Origin: Proales similis
Taxonomy: Eukaryota > Rotifera > Eurotatoria > Ploima > Proalidae
DNA: 64,000 nt
Reading direction: 5' to 3'
Assembly (NCBI GenBank): GCA_019059635.1
Contig: JAGVRJ010000012.1
Span: forward strand, 1,240,001 to 1,304,000
This document shows, piece after piece, positions 33,650-44,812 of the stretch (position 1 is its first letter; every line of letters begins with the position of its first letter). The position numbers and the translations under genes were made by a program. The notes under the pieces are model-generated. The model had not been told where the DNA came from. It ran no database searches and saw only the letters and a program-made list of their open reading frames with translations.

Positions 33650-36370
33650 ATGGAAATTGCATCTTCGGCATGCTCGTCGACTTCGTCGACGCCGTCAACC
33701 TCATCAAATTCATCCAATCCAAAGTATCCCAAACAGGCCAATTTGCCTCAGTCGGCATCGCTTGTATTTAGCACCGCAGCCTCCTCTAACATAAGCACGA
33801 ACGACACCGTCTTGTTTGTGCGAGAGTCCATTCAGATGCTCTCAAGGTTTTTGGTGAACAACTGCGACAGCACCATTCTGAGGTGCGTGCACGCCTACGC
33901 GCCAGACAACTTGGCCTGGCTCTGGGCCTTTTTCGACTGGGAGGCGGGCATCGACATGAGCCTAATTGACTGCCAAGCATCGCACACTCCGCTTGGCCTC
34001 AACAGCGCTCATCTAAGCGAGGAGCAGCTCAAGCTCATAAACAAATTCGTGGCCGACGCGCCTCTCATCCAGTACACCTACAGAGACAAGATCACCATCG
34101 CCGACGTGTACAAGTTCTTGGAACACGTGCAAAAAGTGCCCTACATTGAGATCGCGCGAGCTCTCTTCCTCATCTACTTTCCCCGATTCTCGCCGTACAT
34201 GAAAAATCCGTTGAGAGACTTTGTCCGGATCCGAGTGCTCAAGTCTAATTTGGAGATCATCGGCAAAGTGGACGAGCAGCTGCGATCACTGATTCTCACG
34301 CGCTACTCTGGCCTGTGCGAGTACAAAATAAAGATCATGAACGGAATCAATCTTCCGTCTTATATACGCAGCGTTTTGCTCGAGAACGCTTTTTGGAGCA
34401 GCACCGCCTGTGTGTTCACACTTCACATGAGCAAGTACAAGCTAGAGAGCCTTGAAGACACTCAAATCGACTCGCATCTCAGAGTGAACAACCCAATCGA
34501 GACCGGCTTCAAATCTCTTTGCCTGAACGAAGAGCTCAAGCATCCTCTGAGCCTTCTCCAGCAGCAACAACAACAGCAACAGCAGATTATTTGCAACAAG
34601 ACAAACAATTACTTTAAAATGCTGCAAATAAGCAACCGCATCAACAACGATCTGGACCACATCAGTTTTGATAAGAAAGCATCGGACAACAGTGAGGCAT
34701 TGTACGAGTTCAGTTCGAACAGCGCCAGTAATGAGCTCGAGAATTTGCTCAACAGCGTGAACAGGGCCGATGAGGATCTGAGTATTCAATTGGCCGAGGG
34801 ACGAAATCAGCCAGGCAACTGTGGCCAACGATGTGACGAGAAGCGAAACAGTTACATAAGCCAGCTCATAAACGAGATTTCGTCGCCCATGTTCGATTTG
34901 GGCAACATTCCCCGATCGAACTGGACCAATCAGCAAGACTTTTGTGGACGATTGGATGGTCAAAATGGCTATGATTTCTACTCGCCGTCTGTGATGAGCC
35001 GCCTAGCAGCCAAGTCAAGTGTGGTCATGAACTCTCCGACGACTCCGTCGTCTAATTTTAACGAATGGCAATCGCCCCATTTCCCGAGCAAACTAGTCAA
35101 CGATCTTAACCGCAGTTACGTGCCAACGCCTGTGACTCCACCCCCGTCGGCATCTTTCAAGTCTGGCTTATCAGTGAACACATGTGAAGTCGAGTACAAC
35201 TCTCCCATCCAGTTGGCCAGCCCCAACCCTCTCATGGATGACTCACGACGTTCGGCAGCCGACTGGCAAGATGACAGATACCACCACAACTCGTCAACAA
35301 TTTCCTCGCCACGCTCCAACTATGGTGGCTACCGAAACCAGCTTCAGAGCGCAAAGAGCGGGCGCAGAGCACAGGATCAAAACATAAAGTCAAACGCATT
35401 GGCCAAATCTGCCAACAGCAGTCCCTGGAATCTGACTAGTCCGCGCATCATTCACGACCACAACAACTGTGTGTGGATCGGGCAGCTGCCTCCCAAAGTG
35501 TACACAGAAAACTCGTTGTACTCTCGCAAGGTTTTCCTCGGTGGCCTGCCATACGACGCCAACCAGCAGTTCTTGATCCATTCGCTGAGCAAATACGGCG
35601 ACGTGAAGCTGGAAATTCCTGGCAAAGATGCCAAGCACCCACGAGTTTCGTCGGCTTTCAAGACGCAAGAGCGAAGCACGCCCGGCTACGTCTACATTAT
35701 TTTCAATCAAGAGAGCTCGGTGCAGCGAATGCTGGAGGACTGTCGCCGCGAGTTCAAGAACGGCGGCGAGCACTTTTACTACTCAATTTACACATCGTCG
35801 CAGGGAGGCGGCAAAAAGTACGGAATGAACGGAGCCAAGACCAAGGAGGTCGAGGTCATACCCTGGAATCAGGAAGACACGAGCTACGTGCCTTACAACA
35901 AACTCAACATGCTGCCCACCAAAATAGACAGCCGTCTGACTATATTCGTCGGCGCCCTGCACGGAATGCTGAACGCCCAAGGACTTGCCAAAATAATGAG
36001 CGACGTGTTCGGAGAGGTGATCCACGCCGGCCTGGACACAGACAAGTACAAATATCCGATCGGCTCGGGCCGAGTGACTTTTAAGGATAAGAAAGACTAC
36101 GTGAACGCGATAAAGGCCAAGTTTGTGTCGATAAAGGCGAACACGAACGAAAACGATCCGAACCCGCGCTTTGAAAAGACTATTCAAATCGATCCTTATC
36201 TGGAGGACGCCAAGTGCAGCAAATGCCCAAGCAAGTCTGTATTCTTCTGCCGCTCAGAGTTCTGTCTGGACTATTACTGCGCTCACTGCTGGTCTTATCA
36301 GCACGATATGATCGGCGCCTTGAACGATCACAATCCCATATCGAGGCAAACTAAGCCATCTCACTTCTAG
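33650..36370 (+). CDS. CPEB: CPEB1-like cytoplasmic polyadenylation element-binding protein
   Basis: mRNA-binding regulator of poly(A) tail length and translation. A single 906-codon exon, unusual here. Residues 1-45 are Ser/Thr-rich. Residues about 50-270 form a predicted globular helical region I do not recognise (FVRESIQMLSRFLVNNC, LAWLWAFFDWEAGIDMS). A Gln run follows near 304 and a disordered Ser/Asn-rich middle. The conserved C-terminus has RRM1 from about 627 (KVFLGGLPYDAN, GYVYIIF), RRM2 from about 762 (LTIFVGALHGMLNAQGL, YPIGSGRVTF) and a zinc-binding module (CSKCPSKSVFFC, CLDYYCAHCW, H) at about 855-900. RRM2 and the zinc module are closer to CPEB1 than to CPEB2-4. Confidence 0.93.
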   Translation: MEIASSACSSTSSTPSTSSNSSNPKYPKQANLPQSASLVFSTAASSNISTNDTVLFVRESIQMLSRFLVNNCDSTILRCVHAYAPDNLAWLWAFFDWEAGIDMSLIDCQASHTPLGLNSAHLSEEQLKLINKFVADAPLIQYTYRDKITIADVYKFLEHVQKVPYIEIARALFLIYFPRFSPYMKNPLRDFVRIRVLKSNLEIIGKVDEQLRSLILTRYSGLCEYKIKIMNGINLPSYIRSVLLENAFWSSTACVFTLHMSKYKLESLEDTQIDSHLRVNNPIETGFKSLCLNEELKHPLSLLQQQQQQQQQIICNKTNNYFKMLQISNRINNDLDHISFDKKASDNSEALYEFSSNSASNELENLLNSVNRADEDLSIQLAEGRNQPGNCGQRCDEKRNSYISQLINEISSPMFDLGNIPRSNWTNQQDFCGRLDGQNGYDFYSPSVMSRLAAKSSVVMNSPTTPSSNFNEWQSPHFPSKLVNDLNRSYVPTPVTPPPSASFKSGLSVNTCEVEYNSPIQLASPNPLMDDSRRSAADWQDDRYHHNSSTISSPRSNYGGYRNQLQSAKSGRRAQDQNIKSNALAKSANSSPWNLTSPRIIHDHNNCVWIGQLPPKVYTENSLYSRKVFLGGLPYDANQQFLIHSLSKYGDVKLEIPGKDAKHPRVSSAFKTQERSTPGYVYIIFNQESSVQRMLEDCRREFKNGGEHFYYSIYTSSQGGGKKYGMNGAKTKEVEVIPWNQEDTSYVPYNKLNMLPTKIDSRLTIFVGALHGMLNAQGLAKIMSDVFGEVIHAGLDTDKYKYPIGSGRVTFKDKKDYVNAIKAKFVSIKANTNENDPNPRFEKTIQIDPYLEDAKCSKCPSKSVFFCRSEFCLDYYCAHCWSYQHDMIGALNDHNPISRQTKPSHF

Positions 36371-38034
36371 TCGAATGCAAGCATTTTCATGTTCACTTCT
36401 TGATGAGAATTTCTCCACTCGAGTTTACCTTCTTTTTCTTCCTTTTTTTATTTGCATCAATGCACCATTGAATTTCTAAAAGCCAATTTCGAATTTTGAT
36501 CATCGCCACTTCGAAATATTTCCATTCTCAGCACAAGTTTATTGAAATCGTTCTATTGGACATCATCAAACCAAAAAAAAAAACACGAAAAAGCAAAAAC
36601 AAACAACAAACAAAAGATGCAACAATCAAAAATTTGATTAAATCAACGACACGATCAACATAAAAAAAAAGCTCCAATTCCGACAATGAGCAAAAAAGCA
36701 ACTGACTTCGAATAGCAATTTGCAACGCCACATTTGATAAGCAATCAATATCTTAATTCGTCGTTTGAGAGAAAAATTAAAAAAAAAAGCTTTTGTTTTA
36801 GTCAAATGCTCAACAACCGAATACGATCGTGAAAAGCATTGAAGGCGAGCCAAACACTCGTTTGCCGCGCTTCTCTAATTCAAGCTCTTTATCTCCTTTT
36901 ATAGAGGCCTCTATATATTGTTATACAACGTTTTATTCAATTATTTCAGCACATTATCGAATTCAATGTTCCAAAATTCGAGCCACATGAACAACGACAG
37001 CTACGAAAGCAGAAGAATACGTCGGCTACCACGGACGACAAATGTTGACAGATTCTTGTTTTGAACTTCCAATCGCAAACATCCATTCATTCTTCATTTG
37101 CTCTAAATTTGCTTCTCCGCCTCTGCTAGTTTATTATTCTTTTTTCGTTCTGCTCTTCTTACTCATTCTTGTTTCGCTGTGTTCACCAAGGCACAGCGGC
37201 AGTTCTAAAACGGCAAAAGAATGCTCAAACCGTGCTCAAGCCGAGCTCAAGCAAAGTCTTGCTCTTCTTCTTCTTCGTTAATTGTCACTTTAGTTTTCTG
37301 TTTATTTCTTTTTTAGTCTTTTCAAACTCACACGCACACACACAAACACATCATACACAGATACAAAGACAAGCATAAATACCGTCCAGAACCTCGCATC
37401 GAGTCACTCAGATCTTCGAAAACAATTCAGTTTAGCAAAGCAAGCAAGCAGACTCGCTTGTTTGCCATCCATCCAAGCAGCCACATTTTCATTGAGAAGC
37501 ATTTTATTTCAACACAAATGCTTCGCTCGTTGATTCGTTCGTTTCCAGCCACCATTTTAGATGTAAATAACAATAATGATAATCGCAACAACCACCCCGG
37601 GCCTAGGCCAACTCCCAGCATCGTTTTCTCATCTGTTTTCACTTATTCGCTCAGTAGCCGGTATTCATTTATTCTCTGTTCGTTCTTGACTCTTTATTCA
37701 CGGTTAGAGTTGCCTCCTCTCACAACCAGACCGATGCGAAACATTTTAGTTCTTTCAAAGCATTTCTTTTCAGCCACAGTTCAGCAGACGGTGCCCATTT
37801 TACCGTCCCTTTATATTCTCACCTTACTTCATCTGTTCACGTTCTTAAACTTTTAAGCAAAATCAACTAGATTTTAGTTTGTTTACTCTTATTTTCTCTT
37901 TCTTCTTCATCCCAACAAGGTTTGCAGTTTACAAGTAAAAAATAAATAAAAAAAAAACAACAACAACAATATAACCCGCAGCGTCTTGAACGTTCGCTGC
38001 GTTTTCTTCTTTTGATTGTGTGTGTGTGTGTACA
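36371..38034. other. Intergenic, CPEB 3' UTR and convergent receptor 3' end
   Basis: 1.66 kb, AT-rich with A and T runs (36570-36600, 36660-36670, 37940-37960). No gene seen. Likely long 3' UTRs of CPEB (plus) and of the muscarinic receptor (minus). Confidence 0.5.
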
Positions 38035-39654
38035 TCAACGGTTGCTCACTTTGCTACACGTGAGTATTTGCTTGAATGTTCGTCTAAAGGTTGAATTGCA
38101 CAGCGCGTACAAGAACGGGTTGATCGTGCTGTTCATGTAGCAGAGCCAGTACGCTAGACAAGGTAAATTAGGTGTACGGTCATGGGTGTTTGACGTGGAG
38201 ATATAATCTGTTGCAAGTCACTTACCGAACGACTGCCAAAGCTCGTGTTTATCCAAACATTGGCCGCAGAACGTGTTGACCACCACGTTTATGTTGTATG
38301 GAGTCCATGTGAGAACAAACGCCAGCAATATGGCGCTCAGCGTCTTTGCTGCCTTTTTGTCTTGCTTCTTTTCCTGCTTGTTCGAGTTGGACCTTTTGAG
38401 CCCGGTGACGATCCTTGCCGGCCGAGTTGACTGAACTTGGTTGCTGCTTTGCTGCTGATCGGACATTTCGGTGATGCGAACTCCACTCGCGCCCGACAGG
38501 TCAGCGTCTCCGGTGGCGAGCTGAATCACAATTGTGAAATACGAATGTTTTGCGGGCTGCTCGTCTCCACAGCTCGAGCGCTGGTTAGAAGCTCGAGTAG
38601 GCCGTGATCGGGGCTCTGAACTTGTGCTGCATCTCTTGAACGGGCTCAGCGTTTTAAAGCAGGAGAGAATGAACAAGAGTCGAGTGGAGCCACGGCTCGA
38701 CTTTCTTTCGGCGCTTGCCTCTGTTCTCAAGGCGCTGTTCTCGCCCTCTTCTTCCTCTTCGTCTTTGTCCACGAATGCGTCCAGCATGCGCCTTAGACGC
38801 GACCTGTTCTTGGTGCTATCTCGAACCGTCTCTTGAGGCAGCAGTATTTTGCCCATCAAATTGTGCAGATTCGCGTTCCGGCGCTCTGTTTCCATGTAAA
38901 TTTTAAAGTAAATTATGCTGATAATTGTGACCGGAAGGAAGAAGGCGGCCGTGGCCGTCGCCAGTGTGATTGTTTTGTTGGCGTACAAAAACTGAACTCG
39001 ACACTCTTGGGACGCAATTGTGCGCTTGCCGTTCAGGTATGGCCAAAGGATGATGAACGGCACCCAGATTAAAATGGATATGATCCAGCTCAACATGATG
39101 GCAAGCACAACCTTGCGGGCGGTGCGATTCACTCGGTACGTTAGAGGACGTGTTATAGAAAAGTAACGATCGAACGATATCAATATGAGATTGGCCACAC
39201 TCGCATTGCTCAGGGTGTAGTCGATGCTGAGCCACAAGTCACACACCAGCTCGCCGAGCACCCACTCCTCCATATAAAAGTAGAATGTGGATATGGGCAT
39301 CGAAATGATGCCGATGGCCAGATCAGCGACGGCCAAGCTGACCAAAAAGTAGTTGTTGGTAGTCGTGAGTTTTGGATTTTTTCTGAACGCGACAATCACC
39401 AGCAGATTGCCGACTGTTGTCAGAATGCACAGGAGAGAGGAGGCCGCGATCCAGGCGAGCCTGAAAAAGCTCAGATTACCCGGAAGCCAGTAATGAGTTT
39501 GAAATGAAGAGTTGGAGGAATTGGACGACCACAAGGAGGGTGCAGAAGAGGAGGAGGAGGAGGCAAAGAGAGAGGAAGAGGCAAAGGGCGCTGATGAAAT
39601 ATTCATATTGGACTCGTATTTCGAATAGAGTTTGCCTTCATTTGGTACTGCCAA
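38035..39654 (-). CDS. Muscarinic-type acetylcholine receptor
   Basis: Aminergic G-protein-coupled receptor, 515 residues. Two exons on the minus strand, 38226-39654 and 38035-38153 (72-base intron in TM7). N-terminus Ser-rich with NIS/NSS/NLS glycosylation sites. Muscarinic hallmarks: [13 protein letters not shown] at the end of TM3, [16 protein letters not shown] in TM4/loop, [20 protein letters not shown] in TM5, [20 protein letters not shown] in TM6 and NPFLYALCN in TM7. The third intracellular loop is long, with an acidic run (EEEEEGE) and RSRLRRM. Neurotransmission through Gq or Gi is expected; subtype cannot be set. Confidence 0.94.
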
Positions 39655-40418
39655 ACTTTAGACGCTGAATGATTATCGAGCCAACTGGCGAATGCTGCCG
39701 AACTCATAATCCTGCCTGCCAGTACACAAGCCCCTTGGGCTGCTATCTAATGCGTTCGCACTTTCTAATGTCTACAAATATGCATTTACGAGCGGAAAAA
39801 GTTATTAGCCGCAGCAATTTGCAATATGGCTGCAGCTGCCTATTTTATTTGCATTCAACATCGAATCTTCGCTCGGCGCGTTTTGTTTGCCTTTATCTTG
39901 TACTGGCGCGTTAGAACTCATTTGTTATCGGCGCTTGATGCTGCCAAATATTTGAAGGCGCCGAGGTGTTAGACACACAAAGGAAAATTACATTTTAGCG
40001 CCAAAACTTATGTAACTTGTCTGTCCATGAAACTTCAGAGCGCAGTTGTTTTATTTCTCATTCTAGTCAATTCTAGACCGACAGCTTCAGCTAGTAGCAA
40101 AGTTCGTAACCAAACAACTGAGCAGAAAGCCACTCGGCCAATCTAGTTCGCTACGTTGTTGTTCATGTCTCTCTTAGTGAGCAAGTTTTAAACATCAACA
40201 AAAGTAAATGCAACTTTTGAAAGTCGCTGTTCGCATGCGTTCAAATTGGCCAATGAGCATCGATAAATACATTTCAATCGAACGTGTACACACATGCAGC
40301 TGTGTGACCAAGGCTGATCGGCTCCTGATATAAATAGAGAGCTCAGAAATGAGCTCGGGCAAATTGAAATCAAACACTACAAAATTCAATTCTCCAAATC
40401 CTACAAATTTCAATCAAC
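39655..40418. other. Intergenic, divergent receptor and chitin-binding promoters
   Basis: 764 bases. The only clear signal is the TATA box at 40329-40336. No gene recognised. Confidence 0.5.
40329..40336 (+). promoter_or_regulatory. TATA box of chitin-binding-like gene 1
   Basis: TATAAATA 83 bases before the ATG, consistent with a tightly regulated, strongly expressed secreted-protein gene. Confidence 0.7.
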
Positions 40419-40871
40419 ATGTACAAGCTTGTCGTCGTCCTGCTCGCTTTGGTTGCCGTCATCAAGGCAAACGAGAACGATTTGATCTCGCAAATCCTCG
40501 GCGATCATCCGTGCCTTAACAAATTCGTCGGACAGCGACTGGCTCATCCGCTCAACGCCCACAAGTATCTGCGATGCGTTGCCTCGGACACATTCTGGAT
40601 CGAGACCTGCCCCGATGAGCTTTTCTACAACCCACACAGCGAGGTCTGCGATTGGGAGCAGAACCCCAGCACCACCACCGTCCGCTCCAACATCGTTGTC
40701 AAGAACAGACCAGTTTTGTTCAAGACTCGCAAGGACGAAGCAATGACCCAGCAGATCGCCAGCCAGGATGCCGGTAGAATGATTGGACGACGACCTGTTC
40801 AGGCCGCCCGAATGCAGCCATCCAGAATGCAGCCCCAGACTGCTTCAAATGGCCAGCAGTTTTTCTTCTAA
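40419..40871 (+). CDS. Small secreted chitin-binding-like (peritrophin-A type) protein 1
   Basis: 150 residues, intronless. Signal peptide MYKLVVVLLALVAVIKA. One chitin-binding type-2-like domain (about 30-82): HPCLNKFVGQRLAHPLNAHKY, LRCVASDTFWIETCP and VCDWEQN. It keeps the HP..KY.RC and CP..YN...VCDW pattern but only four Cys, not six. The C-terminus is basic, Met/Gln-rich and ends QQFFF. It is tandem with its paralogue at 41447; both share the motif NRPVLF.TRK after the domain. Probable cuticle, egg-coat or gut-lining matrix protein by family; site unknown. Confidence 0.78.
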   Translation: MYKLVVVLLALVAVIKANENDLISQILGDHPCLNKFVGQRLAHPLNAHKYLRCVASDTFWIETCPDELFYNPHSEVCDWEQNPSTTTVRSNIVVKNRPVLFKTRKDEAMTQQIASQDAGRMIGRRPVQAARMQPSRMQPQTASNGQQFFF

Positions 40872-41446
40872 ATTTCTGCCAGCATTTCTCTTGTATAGTC
40901 AATCATCAAGCGAATTTAATTTCTAAGAACTCCTATGAATTTAATTCATAAATCAAATTTAAGCTAGCTAGCTAGCAAAGAGCTTCTATAGAACTGCACA
41001 CTAAATCTAATTTAAATCTTCCATTTGCAAATCAATAAATTATTGGCTTTAAAACAAACAGGCTCCTTTTTTTCAAGCTCTCGATTTCTCAAATTCATCA
41101 ACAGAAAGCCAAAACTCGCCTCGGACTTGTGCGATCCCAAGGCAGATAGCAACAGACGCGGTCGCAGTTTGAGATGCAGTTAAGACCAGGGAAATGGGCT
41201 TTTGAGGTCACAGTTGCTCGTCGGCAAAAGCCAGTCTAAAATCTGAGCGTTTACAAAGCTTAAAGCAAGTTGTGTTTTAAACAAGGAGTGAGTGATCGAT
41301 TGCCATTTATTGAGATCACCACACGAATCGATTCAAACAACGCTCGATGGAAGAGGAGTCAAGGTTGCTAGTGCATCTATAAATTAAGCTTGTATCGTTT
41401 CATTAAGCTTTACAATCGGTTCGAATCGACAAAACACGCAACGAAA
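40872..41446. other. Intergenic between chitin-binding-like paralogues
   Basis: 575 bases. Poly(A) signal AATAAA near 41034, and a TATA box (TATAAAT, 41378-41384) 63 bases before the next ATG. Nothing else seen. Confidence 0.55.
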
Positions 41447-42199
41447 ATGTACAAGAGAGTTATTGCTTTGATCGCCGTCTGCGCTTTGGTCCAGCTGAGC
41501 CAAGCCCAAGACAACGCCATGCTCGAGCGTATCCTTGGCGAGCACCCGTGCTTGCACAAGCTTGTCGGTCAGCGCATTGCTCACCCGACCAACCCGCACA
41601 AGTTCATGCGATGCGTTGCCTCCGACACCCTCTGGATTGAGTCGTGCCCGGCCAACCTTGTCTACAACGCTCAGGAGGAGGTTTGCGACTGGGCCCCTGG
41701 TGCTCAGGCTCAGATCCCGACCACCACTACCACTACCACTACTACCACTCCGGCTACCTTCCGAGGTGACTTTGTCCAGACCGAGAACCGACCTGTGCTG
41801 TTCCAGACCCGCAAGGGAGTTGAGGTCCAGCGAGCCCCAGAGACTTTCCAGGGCATCCAGTCACAGCAGTTCGCCCAGAACTTCCAGGATGTTCAGCGAA
41901 GCCAGGACTTTCAGCAAATTCAGCCAACTCAAAACTTCCAGCGAATGCAGCCAACCCAGGACTTTCAGCGAATTCAGCCAATCAACGATTTCCAGGGCAT
42001 TCAGCAGAGCCAGGAGTTCCAAGGAATGCAGCCAATCACCGAGATTTCCGGCGTCCAGCGCAACCAAATGATGATGGACCAGGGCATGCAAATGGGTATG
42101 GAGCAAGGCATGGGTCGCATGGAGAACCGACCCCAGCTCGTCCGACTCCAGCACGGCCAAGGCCGCATGAACATGGGCATGGACCGTCGATTCGCCTAA
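41447..42199 (+). CDS. Secreted chitin-binding-like protein 2 with Gln-rich repeats
   Basis: 250 residues, intronless, start at ATG 41447 (MYKRVIALIAVCALVQLSQA signal peptide). Same four-Cys chitin-binding-like domain as its neighbour: HPCLHKLVGQRIAHPTNPHKF, MRCVASDTLWIESCP, VCDWAP. A ten-Thr run follows, then NRPVLFQTRKG, then Gln-rich nine-residue repeats of the type QDFQRIQPT (about 153-197), then a Met/Gly/Gln-rich tail (MDQGMQMGMEQGMGRM). The repeat region looks like an extended structural or cross-linking segment. Downstream of its own TATA box. Confidence 0.8.
   Translation: MYKRVIALIAVCALVQLSQAQDNAMLERILGEHPCLHKLVGQRIAHPTNPHKFMRCVASDTLWIESCPANLVYNAQEEVCDWAPGAQAQIPTTTTTTTTTTPATFRGDFVQTENRPVLFQTRKGVEVQRAPETFQGIQSQQFAQNFQDVQRSQDFQQIQPTQNFQRMQPTQDFQRIQPINDFQGIQQSQEFQGMQPITEISGVQRNQMMMDQGMQMGMEQGMGRMENRPQLVRLQHGQGRMNMGMDRRFA
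41903..42037 (+). repeat. Five 27-base tandem coding repeats
   Basis: Five units of nine codons: QDFQQIQPT, QNFQRMQPT, QDFQRIQPI, NDFQGIQQS, QEFQGMQPI. Diverged related units flank it on both sides. In frame throughout. Confidence 0.85.
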
Positions 42200-43212
42200 A
42201 TAGCCTTCTGCAATTCTCGCCGACGAGAAGCACAATTTATAAATGGCTCTACATTTTAGATGAGACATGAGCAAATTGTAAACTCCGAGTCTAATTTATT
42301 TAATGGAAATTTCCACCCTAAATGATAAAATATATAAATCGAGTCACTAGCGTACTCAACAATATTCCATAATAATAATAAAATTAAAGGAAAAGAACAA
42401 ACACACTCTCTCCAATTCACATTCAACCAAACTCTAATGTTGAAGTAAGGCGATTAAACAATTGACTTTGAAATATTCATGAGAGTGAACTGCTCAAGCT
42501 TGGCTGATTATGAGCGATTATAATCGATAAAACATGCTGACGCAACCCCAAGTAGCTAGAAAGACTGCTGGTTGGCAGCAGCGACTGAAATTAATTATGG
42601 CACTGGGATGCGAATGCTAGCTGGGCTACACCATGAGCAAATTGCTTGCCGACGCCGCAGAATTATTTATTATAATGCGCGTGTGAGTGCGAGGGTATTG
42701 CATTCTCATTGAAATCATTTCCATTGCTTTCGTTTATGCTAATTCGATATTTATTCGCTTATCTCTCTCTCTCTCTCTCTGTACAGCAATTGAGAGAGAG
42801 AGAGAGAGCAAAAGAGAGAGAAGGGAGGCGAGGAGCAGCAACCCGTGCCAGCAACCTTCTAAACAGAGCATCTCGTTCGGCTATAAAAAAATCTTGAACC
42901 TCCGCATCTTCAACTCATTTGCCTTTAGACGTTGTTATCATGTGTCGTAAAAGCTTGCTGCTTGTCGACTCTCTTGTTTATGCTCGTCGATTCTCTTGCT
43001 TGCTCCCAACTCATACAGCTTCAAGTTGGCGTACAGTTCAAGCACATCAACTCGATTGCAATCTCGTTTTTACATTAGCATGCCACCTTAATAGCAACGA
43101 CCTTTCCAGTCTTCCACCTTTCCCGGGCCTTCTTCTCTCGTTCGCATTTTAACGCGTCTCCTCTCTTGCTCATTTTAGATAGCGTGCTGATCGGACAATC
43201 ATTAGCGAAATC
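42200..43212. other. Intergenic with a CT/GA hairpin
   Basis: 1.0 kb. No gene recognised. The main structure is a (CT)n tract followed ten bases later by (GA)n, listed separately. Confidence 0.5.
42762..42808. repeat. (CT)n-(GA)n inverted repeat
   Basis: TC repeat 42762-42780, ten-base spacer GTACAGCAAT, AG repeat 42792-42808. The two arms are complementary over about 17 bases and could form a hairpin. GA-rich sequence continues to about 42835. Confidence 0.85.
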
Positions 43213-44177
43213 ATGTTGAAACTCACTTTTCTACTGGCATGCTGCCTATTCGGAGCTGCTCTAGCGTCGAGTCAGCAAAAAGACGTTGTCCTTCAGTACA
43301 AGAACAACACCAACTTGGACTGTTCAAGTCTTGGCTCTGATGTAAAGTTCTATCGTCACGCCGGGGGTAACGAAACCCTCCTGAGCAACGATGACAAACA
43401 TCAGATCGACGGAGGCATTCTCACAATCAGTGATCTACGTAATTGGAGCCTAGCCAGAAGATTGATCGGCTCTTCTTTTTACTCAAAGTGTTCATTTTTA
43501 AAGGATCAGAGAACATCAGGGACGTGTCCTATGTGTGCAAATCCGACAGCTCAGAGATCAGATTCAACACCAAGGGTAAACTTTGAAGCATGAGCGTAAA
43601 CCTAAACAGCTTCGAGTTGAACGTTCAAATTACAGTGGCCCCTTTCCTCTACCATCCGGAAAAAGACTCAGAGACTGTGACCGAAGGAGGAAAGGTCGTG
43701 CTCAAGTGCAGCCTTCTCTACGGATCAGAGTCCGAGGAGCCAATCACCTGGGCATGGACTCGGGATGAGAGCGCCCTGCCAAATGACGATCGATACGTAG
43801 TCCAGAGCAGCCAGTCGTCGTCGAACCTCACTATTTCAAACGTCAACCTCGAGGACAAGGGCGTCTATCAGTGCGTGGCCACCAGCACTCTGGGCGAGCA
43901 CAGTCAGCAAATCCAGCTCCGAGTGAAAGGTTTCCTCGACGCATTGTGGCCGTTCTTGGGAGTGGTCGCCGAAGTCATCATTCTCTGCTTCATAATTTTG
44001 ATCTACGAAAAGAAATGCGCCAAAAAGCCCAGCGACAAAGAAGAGTTGAACGAGCAAACCGAGAGTCTGTAAGTCCTGCGCCGCCCTTTCACAACCAAAG
44101 CGCTGAATAAACAATTTTCCCTTAATAGGATGGATAAGGACGGCGCCGATGTTAAGAAGCGCACCGTGCGAACTTAA
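43213..44177 (+). CDS. BSG: Basigin/neuroplastin-like immunoglobulin membrane protein
   Basis: Single-pass plasma-membrane Ig protein; basigins chaperone monocarboxylate transporters. Four exons: 43213-43438, 43504-43575, 43636-44068, 44129-44177; 259 residues. Signal peptide MLKLTFLLACCLFGAALAS. First Ig-like domain is short and divergent (NLDCSSLGSD, VSYVCKSD). Second Ig domain is standard: VVLKCSLLYG, ITWAWTRDE, DKGVYQCVATSTLGE. The transmembrane segment LWPFLGVVAEVIILCFIILI keeps the Glu typical of basigin, followed by YEKKCAKK. The short tail ends in a basic stretch. Poly(A) signal near 44574. Confidence 0.88.
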
Positions 44178-44812
44178 ATTGACGTGATCACGCACTCACG
44201 CATCACCTGTCCCATCAACTTTAGCGAATTCTTCATTTCTAAATCTAATCCAAACACAATCGTCACAATAGGCTGAAATTGAGCCATTGCAGTTCACGAA
44301 GAGCCAACGTCAAGTCAAAGTCACGCTGTCTACTTTCTTTTTTTTGCAGAGCCCAGTTGACTGCGACTTGTTTACTCTTCTCTTTTTCATCTCTTTTTCA
44401 TTTTCTATTTTCAAGCCCGAATCGCACACTTGATCGCTCTTTTGGAAGCAGCATAAAAAGAAGCGGCACAACAAGCCCTCAATACAAAAACTCAAATCAT
44501 AGGCATCGTAGGCTCTCGAATCAACTCTTGATAATGCAAACCTCGTCATATTTTGTTCACCTAAAGTTAAAGTAAAATAAAAACACAAAATCCGAAAATC
44601 CTGCGTCGTCTGGCTTGGGTTTGGCATTTCTCTTCTCCTCTTTCTAAAGCTTTTGCCCCGTTCACACTCAAACCGGAAGACTTGAAGAACAGACCAGAGT
44701 AGGCAAGACATGAAATTTATTCATAAAAATGAAGCTTCCACGTTCGCTTGCTTGGCGCTTGAGGAGGCACTCGGTATTTGAATTCTAAAGTTCGCTCTGC
44801 TTTATCGCCGAG
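44178..44812. other. Convergent 3' ends of basigin-like gene and ELP1
   Basis: 635 bases. Plus-strand AATAAA near 44574 and minus-strand poly(A) signal at 44716-44721. No gene seen. Confidence 0.55.
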
